Of a DNA stretch of 6,680 nt, positions 1 through 6,039 are shown piece by piece (the stretch's first letter is position 1; every line of letters begins with the position of its first letter). The position numbers and the translations under genes were made by a program. The notes under the pieces were generated by a model. That model ran no database searches and had not been told where the DNA came from. It saw only the letters and a list, made by a program, of their open reading frames with translations. This DNA is from an uncultured Geobacteraceae bacterium (GTDB lineage: Bacteria > Desulfobacterota > Desulfuromonadia > Geobacterales > Pseudopelobacteraceae): NCBI GenBank assembly GCA_903879825.1, contig CAIRND010000035.1, positions 1-6,680 on the forward strand, in the 5' to 3' direction.

Positions 1-393
1 GGGACACTCCGCCTTTACCGCGACGAGCGGCAGGCGTGGGCAGAAATCCCGACTTTGCGATTGTTGCGTTTGTCAGCAGATGATTTAAAAAAGAAGGGGC
101 AGCAGGTTGTCCGCCGCCTGCGGCGCCAGCTTCCTGAGCCAATTACTGTCGAGCTTATAGCGGGGGTTTCCCAGGTAGGCGGCGGCGCGCTTCCGCTGGC
201 TGAGCTCCCGACGTGGCTTGTGGCGGTCCGCTCCGCCAGCTGTTCTGCCGGAGAATTTGAAGCGGGACTGCGACGCCAGCCGATACCGGTAATTGGGCGC
301 ATCGCACGGGGGAATTTCCTTCTCGATCTGCGGACTGTTGGCGACGATGACTGGACAGCGGTGATTGACGGCCTGTGCGCGGTTGTCGCCTGA
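1..393 (+). CDS. selA: L-seryl-tRNA(Sec) selenium transferase, C-terminal part (5' end outside window)
   Basis: SelA is a cytoplasmic PLP enzyme that converts Ser-tRNA-Sec to Sec-tRNA-Sec with selenophosphate. Only the last 130 codons are present. The frame is open from base 1 and ends at TGA 391-393; the ATG at 55 is internal and not a start. The visible part matches the SelA C-terminal domain as I remember it: TLRLYRDERQAW and EIPTLRLL near the window edge, then SQVGGGALPLAELPTW in the middle, and PIPVIGRIARGNFLLDLRTV close to the end. The PLP lysine lies upstream and cannot be checked. The gene converges on selB, its functional partner, and is followed 25 bases later by a strong hairpin terminator. 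The family call is secure; nothing suggests the gene is broken. Confidence 0.93.
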   Translation, partial: GTLRLYRDERQAWAEIPTLRLLRLSADDLKKKGQQVVRRLRRQLPEPITVELIAGVSQVGGGALPLAELPTWLVAVRSASCSAGEFEAGLRRQPIPVIGRIARGNFLLDLRTVGDDDWTAVIDGLCAVVA

Positions 394-418
394 CTCCAGG
401 GATAGATACTTGTTATTA

Positions 419-458
419 AAAAAGCGTCCCACCACGTTGCTGTAATGGGACGCTTTTT
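419..458. terminator. Bidirectional intrinsic terminator between selA and selB
   Basis: A perfect 13-bp stem is formed by AAAAAGCGTCCCA (419-431) and TGGGACGCTTTTT (446-458), with a 14-base loop. The GC core is flanked by A5/T5 runs, so either strand gives a hairpin followed by U residues. It sits 25 bases after the selA stop and can end selA transcription. It can also stop transcription arriving from selB, whose stop codon is about 180 bases away. A hairpin serving two convergent genes is a common arrangement. Confidence 0.9.
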
Positions 459-473
459 GATTTATCATCCTAG

Positions 474-611
474 AAAAAAACAGTCTGCCGCAAAAAAGCA
501 CAAAAATCACAAGAAATACTTGGGGTTATTCGATACGACCCACTAACCAAACGGGTTAAATATTCACTCACTATAACATCTTGCTTTTTGCGACTTTTGT
601 GACTTTTTGTG
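474..611. repeat. A-tract repeats in inverted arrangement in the selA-selB spacer
   Basis: The left part, on the + strand, has A-runs at 474-480, 492-497 and 502-506. The right part, on the - strand, is about three tandem units of roughly 10 bases: CACAAAAAGT (611-602), CACAAAAGT (601-593) and CGCAAAAAGC (592-583). CACAAAAATCACAA (499-512) is an inverted copy of 597-611, with a single extra C at 603. Several A-runs are about one helical turn apart, which is typical of intrinsically curved DNA. A small hairpin, TAACC (544-548) with GGTTA (554-558), lies between the arms. I see no gene in 394-637. Function is unknown; selB 3'-UTR structure or DNA curvature are possible. Confidence 0.5.
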
Positions 612-637
612 GCAATGACCTGCCGCTTTTAGGATCA

Positions 638-2548
638 TTACTTCTTCCGCAGCACCCGCTTGTCACCCAGCCGGATCGTCACCTTCCGCGCATCGAAATA
701 CTCCAGCACCGGGATCATGAACTTGCGTGACAGACCGGTTTTCTCCCGAAATTCAGCAGGGGACATCTCGCCGTGCTCCCTCAGATAGGTGGTCAGTAGC
801 GCCTCGATTTCCGCCAACGCTGTGAGAGAGTAGAAAATATCACTCTTCACTTTCACCACCGATCCTTCGCCAACAAGCAGCGCCAGGTGTTCCAACAGCA
901 CCTTGTCCGGGATCTTCATAGTGCTGCACAGGTCGGACAAAAACGGTGGTTCCTTCCCTCCCGTTTCAAGCTCATGCAGGATCTGGCCGCGGATATCCGC
1001 CTGAGCAGAGTCGCTGCCCGCCTTTCGGCCGACCGGTCGCACCAGATCCCGCTCTACAACAATCTTCCCCTCTTTTTCCAGCACCGCCAGACAGGGAGTA
1101 AAAAAACGCTCGTCACTTCGGGCGGGAATCCTCGTTTTCAACTCTTCCTTACCGATCCCCTCCTTGAGAGGATTGCGGACAAGGTAGCCGTTCATAACGC
1201 CAAGCAGCAGGTCACACAGCGAAGAAAATGCCTCGCGACTGAGATATTTTTTGGGATCGCGCATTACCTGCACGATAGCGCCGGACGCCAGCAGATGAGC
1301 CAGAGCAGCTTCCAGGCGCTTGGAAGTGATGCCGCTCCGGGTCGATAGTTCGGCATGAGTAATACTCGAGAGGAGGCTACCCGATACCATTCCGGCAAGA
1401 ACGCCACTGTCGACACCTGACGACAGATTCTCAAGCAGTTCCAGCGCCTCGACCGACCGCCGTCTACGGCCGGGAGGAAAGGGGTCAAGAATCCGGCCGC
1501 CGGCAACAGTGGCGGACGGAGATGATGAACGGAGTACGAAGGGATCACCATTCAGGAGCAGGACAGGACGGGCAAGGCGTAACTGGGCAAAGGCACTCTC
1601 ACCCGGTTCGAGACTGTCCTGGTCAAACAGAATCACCGTGGCGGGAACGTCATGGGTGGACGAGTGAAACCGCAGCCCTGCACGATGTTTCAGGCTGCGC
1701 GGTGCCGTAGCCAGATGATTCAGAGAAACATCGACGATTCGGGTGGAACGGTAGACCCCGGCGGGGACAACGACATCACCGCGCCGTACCTCATGATGAT
1801 CCACCCCCTGAAGATTGAGCGCCAGCCGTGAACCGGCGCGCCCCGTTTCAGTCTTCGCACCGTGGGCCTGAATACCGCGAATCCTGCAGGACAGGCCGGA
1901 CGGCAATAGCTCCGCCTCGTCGCCAACGGTGACCGAGCCAGACAGGAGTGTACCGGTAACGACCGTTCCGAAACCTGCCAGTGTAAACACCCGGTCCACC
2001 GGCAGGCGATACGGCCCCTCGCTCCGTTTTTGCTCCAGTTCACGGGCGATAAGACCGAGTTCATCCCGCAGCCGATCAAGCCCGCTGCCGCTTCGCGACG
2101 ACACCGGCATAATCGGAGCTGTTTCAAGGAAGCTGCCGGCCAAAAATTCCCGCACCTCCTCTCCAACAAGGTCCAGCCAGTCCGGATCGACCAGGTCGCT
2201 TTTGGTCAGGACCACAATCCCTCTGCGCACGCCGAGTAGCTGACAGATATCAAGATGCTCGCGGGTCTGAGGCATTACCCCCTCGTCCGCAGCAATAATC
2301 AGCATCACCAGATCCATCCCCCCTACCCCGGCAACCATAGTGCGCACGAATTTTTCGTGACCAGGCACATCGACAATGCCGAAATGAATCCCTCCGGGAA
2401 GAACGAGACCAGCAAAACCGAGTTCAATAGTGATGCCGCGTAATTTTTCTTCAGGGAGTCGATCGGTATCAACACCGGTCAATGCTTTAACGAGAGAGGT
2501 CTTGCCGTGATCGATATGCCCGGCCGTGCCGAGAATGAGGTTCTTCAT
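638..2548 (-). CDS. selB: Selenocysteine-specific translation elongation factor SelB
   Basis: SelB is a cytoplasmic GTPase that delivers Sec-tRNA-Sec to ribosomes at UGA codons marked by a SECIS hairpin. The 636-residue product has the normal bacterial SelB length. The EF-Tu-like G domain shows G1 GHIDHGKT (10-17), the switch I threonine in GITIELGFA (38-46), G3 DVPGHE (60-65), G4 TKSD (115-118) and G5 near SSRSG (150-154). Domain II carries GFGTVVTGT (192-200). The beta-barrel part closes near GGRILDP (350-356). Residues of about 361-636 form the winged-helix region that binds SECIS, ending in SRKFMIPVLEYFDARKVT and a GDKRVLR tail. I chose the ATG at 2548 because MKNLILGTAGHIDHGKT is the conserved N-terminus. 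An in-frame ATG at 2608 would place the start inside the tRNA gene. No Shine-Dalgarno site precedes 2548. The gene follows selC on the same strand and is probably cotranscribed with it. Confidence 0.97.
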   Translation of the reverse strand: MKNLILGTAGHIDHGKTSLVKALTGVDTDRLPEEKLRGITIELGFAGLVLPGGIHFGIVDVPGHEKFVRTMVAGVGGMDLVMLIIAADEGVMPQTREHLDICQLLGVRRGIVVLTKSDLVDPDWLDLVGEEVREFLAGSFLETAPIMPVSSRSGSGLDRLRDELGLIARELEQKRSEGPYRLPVDRVFTLAGFGTVVTGTLLSGSVTVGDEAELLPSGLSCRIRGIQAHGAKTETGRAGSRLALNLQGVDHHEVRRGDVVVPAGVYRSTRIVDVSLNHLATAPRSLKHRAGLRFHSSTHDVPATVILFDQDSLEPGESAFAQLRLARPVLLLNGDPFVLRSSSPSATVAGGRILDPFPPGRRRRSVEALELLENLSSGVDSGVLAGMVSGSLLSSITHAELSTRSGITSKRLEAALAHLLASGAIVQVMRDPKKYLSREAFSSLCDLLLGVMNGYLVRNPLKEGIGKEELKTRIPARSDERFFTPCLAVLEKEGKIVVERDLVRPVGRKAGSDSAQADIRGQILHELETGGKEPPFLSDLCSTMKIPDKVLLEHLALLVGEGSVVKVKSDIFYSLTALAEIEALLTTYLREHGEMSPAEFREKTGLSRKFMIPVLEYFDARKVTIRLGDKRVLRKK

Positions 2549-2579
2549 GGGGTCGCCGGATATGTGATGAGGAGAGATA
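2549..2579 (-). other. selC-selB spacer, selB leader without a Shine-Dalgarno site
   Basis: Only 31 bases separate the CCA end of tRNA-Sec from the selB start codon. Read on the minus strand it is pyrimidine-rich (TATCTCTCCTCATCACATAT, then CCGGCGACCCC before ATG) and has no purine-rich ribosome binding site. No promoter or terminator is visible here, so selB is most simply transcribed from the selC promoter. Release of the tRNA 3' end would leave selB mRNA with a leader of about 31 bases. Confidence 0.6.
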
Positions 2580-2677
2580 TGGCGGAAGCACATGGGAATC
2601 GAACCCACCGAGGGAATTTCTCATCCCCCCCACCGGTTTTGAAGACCGGGACGCCCGCCAGCGACGTATGTGCTTCC
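2580..2677 (-). tRNA. selC: tRNA-Sec, anticodon TCA
   Basis: This is the UGA-decoding selenocysteine tRNA, 98 bases including an encoded CCA (2582-2580). The acceptor stem is 8 bp, GGAAGCAC (2677-2670) with GTGCTTCC (2591-2584), followed by discriminator G at 2583. The T arm is a 5-bp stem (GTGGG/CCCAT) with loop TTCGATT, giving the bacterial 8+5 acceptor-T helix. The anticodon stem is CCGGT/ACCGG with loop CTTCAAA, and the anticodon TCA is at 2642-2640. The long variable arm pairs GGGGGGA with TTCCCTC around a 7-base loop. The D arm has a long stem but one base more on its 3' side than I can pair. The 8-bp acceptor, TCA anticodon and long variable arm together rule out tRNA-Ser. The gene lies directly upstream of selB. 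Confidence 0.97.
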
Positions 2678-2709
2678 ATGGAAATGGAGTTAATAAAAAC
2701 TCTATAGCC

Positions 2710-2736
2710 TTATTACGATCAGAATACAAGAGTCAA
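2710..2736 (-). promoter_or_regulatory. Candidate sigma-70 promoter for selC-selB
   Basis: On the minus strand, TTGACT (2736-2731) is a good -35 match. TAATAA (2715-2710) is a fair -10, but the spacer is only 15 bases, shorter than the usual 16-18. TATAGA (2706-2701) is another -10-like word but lies too far from TTGACT. Either would start transcription shortly before the tRNA 5' end at 2677. This is the best candidate in the region, but it is not strong. Confidence 0.35.
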
Positions 2737-2746
2737 ATAGTTGCAT

Positions 2747-2885
2747 GATGGTATCGCCGTCAGCTACGCACACATCTCGTTAAATATGCCCATTTTGAGA
2801 CAAATTTACACACTATTGAAAATTCAACCTGTGGTTTCTGGAATATATTTTTCCGGTTCATCCCGGCAACCCCTGCATTACGGGG
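2747..2885. promoter_or_regulatory. Cluster of inverted repeats upstream of the fdnG promoter (possible enhancer sites)
   Basis: The 329-base divergent region 2678-3006 contains no gene. Several short inverted repeats stand upstream of the sigma-54 promoter: GATGG/CCGTC (2747-2751, 2757-2761, one wobble), TTTG-AGA-CAAA (2794-2804), TTGAA-AA-TTCAA (2816-2827), CTGGAA/TTCCGG (2838-2843, 2851-2856, one wobble) and CCCC/GGGG (2870-2873, 2882-2885). Apart from the first, their centres fall about 70 to 150 bases before the predicted start site, where sigma-54 activators usually bind. They do not share one obvious consensus, so which of them, if any, is the activator site is unknown. Confidence 0.35.
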
Positions 2886-2907
2886 CTTTAGCACATTGGT
2901 ATATGAC

Positions 2908-2919
2908 AGCGTAAACGCT
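2908..2919. promoter_or_regulatory. Perfect inverted repeat next to the -24 element (possible operator)
   Basis: AGCGT-AA-ACGCT is a perfect 5-2-5 inverted repeat that ends two bases before the TGGCAC of the sigma-54 promoter. Its centre is about 35 bases before the predicted start site. This is too close for a usual sigma-54 enhancer but suits a repressor or auxiliary factor that blocks or bends the promoter. It has the same 5-AA-5 architecture as TTGAA-AA-TTCAA at 2816-2827, but different arm sequences. Confidence 0.35.
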
Positions 2920-2920
2920 A

Positions 2921-2937
2921 TTGGCACACCATTTGCG
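2921..2937 (+). promoter_or_regulatory. Sigma-54 (-24/-12) promoter of the fdn operon
   Basis: TTGGCAC-ACCAT-TTGCG matches the RpoN consensus TGGCAC-N5-TTGC exactly. The invariant GG is at 2923-2924 and the invariant GC at 2935-2936. The predicted start site is near 2948, giving a leader of about 59 bases before fdnG. It is on the same strand as fdnG and is the only strong promoter match in the region. Sigma-54 promoters need an ATP-driven activator, so formate dehydrogenase expression is likely tightly switched. Confidence 0.82.
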
Positions 2938-2990
2938 GTATACGGCGATTGTCACACTATTTTGGGCATTTTGCCACTTTTACATATCAA

Positions 2991-2996
2991 AAGGAG
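2991..2996 (+). promoter_or_regulatory. Ribosome binding site of fdnG that decides the start
   Basis: AAGGAG lies 10 bases before the ATG at 3007. Two other in-frame ATGs are nearby: 2998 is only one base from the site and 3013 is 16 bases away, so 3007 fits best. The upstream CTTTT (2977-2981) could pair weakly with AAAAG (2989-2993) and partly cover the site, but an AU-rich 5-bp stem is probably unstable. Confidence 0.75.
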
Positions 2997-3006
2997 TATG
3001 CAACAC

Positions 3007-6000
3007 ATGGGAATGTCACGCAGACAGTTTTTACAGGGAGGGGCGCTGACGGCTGCCGGGATCGCCTTAAGCGGCACACCGAGCGAAGCAAACGCTGATG
3101 CCCCGGTAACACGAATCAAGGGGCTAAAAGCCTCCACCACCATTTGCCCCTACTGCGCCGTCGGGTGCGGGCTTCTGGTCCACACCAAGGATGGCAAAAT
3201 CGTCAATATCGAGGGAGACCCCAAGCACCCAATCAACCAGGGCGCGCTCTGTTCCAAGGGGAGCTCTCTCTACCAAGTGGCGGTCAATGACCGACGCCTG
3301 CAGAAAATCATGTACCGCGCCCCAGGATCCGATACATTCGTGGAGAAAAACTGGGATTGGGCGATGGACAGAATCGCTCTCCGCATGAAAGAAACCCGCG
3401 ATAAAACCTTTAAGGCCACCGAACTGAACAAAAAGGACAACAAGGAATACGTCGTTAACCGCACCGACGGCATGGCCTTTTTCGGCGGAGCCGGACTGGA
3501 CAACGAAGAGTGCTACCTCTGGTCAAAGTTTGCCCGTGCTATGGGGGTCGGGCAGTTGGAACATCAAGCCCGACTTTGACACTCCTCAACAGTCGCCGGT
3601 CTGGCGGCTTCATTTGGACGTGGGGCAATGACGAATCACTGGATAGACCTGAAGAATAGCGACAGCATTTTTATCATCGGCTGCAACCCGGCCGAGAATC
3701 ACCCGATCTCTTTTAAATGGATTGAAGAAGCAATGGATAGCGGCGGCAAACTGATCGTCGTTGATCCACGTTACACCCGCAGCGCCTCCAAGGCGGATAT
3801 GTATGCCCAGGTCCGTCCCGGCACCGACATCGCCTTTCTGGGCGGCATGATTAATTACGCCCTGCAGAACAATCAGATCCATGAGGAATACGTCCGCGAG
3901 TACACTAATGCCACCTTTTTAGTCGGCGAGACGTACGATTTCAAAGACGGCATGTTCTGTTCCTTCGATGATCAGGAAAAAACCTATGACCTGAAGTCCT
4001 GGGCCTATGAGTCCGGTACTGACGGCAATCCGAAGCGTGACCTGTCCATGAAGAATCCCCGCAGTGTCTACCAGCTGCTCAAAAAGCATTATTCGCGTTA
4101 CGACGTTGACATGGTCTGCTCCATCACCGGCACAAAAAAAGAGGACTATCTCAAGGTTGCCAAAAACTTCTGTGCCACCGGTCGTCCCGACAAGGCCGGC
4201 ACTATTCTCTATGCCATGGGCATTACCCAATCAACCCACGGCACTCAGAATGTGCGCGCAGTTGCCATGCTGCAGATGCTGCTCGGCAACATCGGCATCG
4301 CCGGTGGCGGAGTCAACGCCCTGCGTGGAGAATCCAACGTTCAGGGTTCATCAGACTACGGCTTGCTCTTTCACCTGCTACCCGGTTACCTGAAATCACC
4401 TGAGTTCGACAACACCGACCTCAAGGCCTATGTTGAAAAGTGGACCCCAAAGACCAAGGACTCCAAGAGCGCCAACTGGCTAGGAAATACTCCGAAATAC
4501 ATCACAAGCATGTTGAAAGCCTGGTACGGCGATAACGCCACGGCCGCCAACGACTTCTGCTACTCCTATCTCCCCAAACGCATGGGGAATTATGCCTATG
4601 GCAAGATCATGGAGAAAATGGGTAAAGGTGAGCTGGAAGGACTGGTCTGCATGGGAATGAACCCGGCGGTCGGCGGCCCCGATTCCGGCAATGCCCGCAC
4701 GGCATTGGGCAAACTGAAATGGCTGGTCACGGTGGATCTGTGGGAGACCGAGACCTCCATCTTCTGGAAACGCCCCGGTGTCAACCCCAAGGATATCCAG
4801 ACCGAAGTATTCATGCTGCCTGCCGCGTCATCTGTGGAGAAGGAAGGTTCCATATCCAACTCCGGTCGCTGGGCTCAGTGGCGTTACAAGGCGGTCGAAC
4901 CGGTCGGCAAATCCATGAGTGACCTGTGGATTATCGATCAGTTCTATAAACGGATGAAAAATCTCTACACCAAAGACAAGGGAGTTTTCCCGGAGCCGAT
5001 CACCAAGTTGTCCTGGAATTACGGCAACGGCCATGAGCCGGATGTGCATTTGGTGGCCAAAGAGATCAACGGTTCATTCACCAAAGACATGACAATTATT
5101 GACAAGGATAAGACCCTGGAGTTCAAAGCCGGTGATCCGGTGCCGATGTTCAAGCACCTGCAGGCCGACGGTTCCACCTCCTGTGGCTGCTGGATCTACA
5201 GCGGCTCTTATACCAAAGAGGGCAACCAGATGGCGCGCCGTGACGATTCCGATCCGACCGGTCTCGGTATGTTCCCCAAATGGTCGTGGTGCTGGCCGGT
5301 GAACCGTCGCATCATCTACAACCGCGCCTCGGTCAACCCGGCCGGTGAACCGTTCAACCCCAAGCGGATCGTCATCGCCTGGGACGCAACGGAAAAGAAA
5401 TGGAAAGGTGATATCCCCGACGGCCCCTGGCCGCCAATGAAGGACGACAAGGAGGGCAAATATCCGTTCATCATGCTTCCTGAAGGGCATGCCCGGCTCT
5501 ATGCGCTGGATATGAAGGACGGCCCGTTCCCTGAACATTACGAACCGGTGGAAAGTCCGGCGCGCAACCTGATGTCAAAGGTACAGAACAGCCCGGCGGT
5601 CAAGATTCCGAAAAATGTTTCCAGCGACCTGGCTAAATTTCCGTTCATCGGCACAACCTACCGCATGACGGAACATTGGCAGACCGGCGGCATGACCCGC
5701 TCTCTCCCCTGGCTGAATGAGCTGGTGCCGGATATGTTCGTGGAAATGAGCGACACTCTGGCCAGGCTGAAGGGAATCAAGAAGGGTGACAAGGTCCGTG
5801 TCACTACGGAACGAGGCACGATCGAGGCTGTCGCCCTGATCACCTCGCGTCTCAAACCGTTCAATGTTGAAGGGAAAATGATCGAACAGATCGGCATGCC
5901 GTGGCATTTCGGTTACGCTGGTCTCTCCACTGGTGACAGCGCTAATTTGCTGACCCCGACGGTCGGCTGTATCAATACCGGCATTCCCGAATTCAAGGCG

Positions 6001-6039
6001 TTTCTCTGTAATCTTGAAAAAGGGGGTAACAAGGCATGA
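3007..6039 (+). CDS. fdnG: Formate dehydrogenase, major (catalytic) subunit, selenocysteine-containing
   Basis: This molybdenum or tungsten bis-MGD enzyme subunit oxidises formate to CO2 in the periplasm. The product is 1010 residues if UGA at 3577-3579 is read as Sec191, close to the 1015 of E. coli FdnG. If that UGA were a stop, the gene would appear as a short N-terminal frame and a separate frame starting at 3628. Residues 1-30 form a twin-arginine signal: SRRQFLQ (4-10), a hydrophobic stretch, and probable cleavage after ANA (28-30). The [4Fe-4S] ligands are C47, C50, C54 and C82, followed by the conserved K84. Sec191 is followed by His192 and, further on, FGRGAMTNHW. Family landmarks follow: DPRYTRSAS, GTDIAFLGG, GGGVNALRGESNVQG and SISNSGRWAQWR. 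The dinucleotide-binding domain starts near YRMTEHW (about 882) and runs to the end. The frame is intact. The stop overlaps the fdnH start. The symbol follows E. coli; fdhA is an alternative name. Confidence 0.95.
3577..3622 (+). promoter_or_regulatory. Sec UGA codon and bacterial SECIS hairpin in fdnG
   Basis: UGA (3577-3579) is in frame with both flanking parts of fdnG. Directly after it, CACTCC (3580-3585) pairs with GGA-C-GTG (3616-3622), with C3619 bulged. Above an internal loop, GTCGCC (3592-3597) pairs with GGCGGC (3603-3608), with one U-G wobble. The apical loop GGTCT (3598-3602) contains the GGUCU that SelB recognises in the E. coli fdhF SECIS. Eighteen bases separate UGA from this loop, the same as in fdhF from memory. 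The bulged U of the E. coli upper stem is not obvious; U3593 in the wobble pair is the nearest equivalent. Confidence 0.88.
6021..6026 (+). promoter_or_regulatory. Ribosome binding site of fdnH inside the fdnG end
   Basis: AGGGGG lies 9 bases before the fdnH ATG at 6036, within the last codons of fdnG. With the ATGA start-stop overlap it indicates translational coupling of the two subunits. Confidence 0.7.

Noticed and set aside
85..510. Minus-strand open frame of 141 codons across the selA end
   Set aside because: It is antisense to a clear SelA frame, runs through the terminator hairpin, and its translation has no recognisable domain.
887..1348. Plus-strand open frame of 153 codons inside selB
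   Set aside because: It is antisense to well-conserved SelB winged-helix sequence and looks like a frame shadow.
1720..2169. Minus-strand open frame of 149 codons inside selB
   Set aside because: It is another frame of selB on the same strand, with arginine- and cysteine-rich out-of-frame composition.
2520..2559. Possible hairpin CCGGC/GCCGG enclosing the selB start codon
   Set aside because: It is only 5 bp with a 30-base loop and no SECIS-like GGUCU loop; chance pairing in GC-rich sequence is as likely.
2731..2743. IHF-like site AGTCAA-ATAG-TTG
   Set aside because: It is one mismatch from WATCAANNNNTTR but lies about 180 bases before the -24 element, outside the enhancer-promoter interval, and overlaps the likely selC -35.
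2963..2976. Second -24/-12-like motif TGGGCATTTTGCCA
   Set aside because: The spacing between the GG and GC parts is too short for sigma-54; it is at most a tiny hairpin in the fdnG leader.
2896..3006. In-frame N-terminal extension of FdnG from ATG 2896
   Set aside because: It would start upstream of the sigma-54 promoter's start site and bury the twin-arginine signal; ATG 3007 has a ribosome site at proper distance.
5074..5538. Minus-strand open frame of 154 codons under fdnG
   Set aside because: It is antisense to conserved FdnG sequence, with no promoter, ribosome site or domain.
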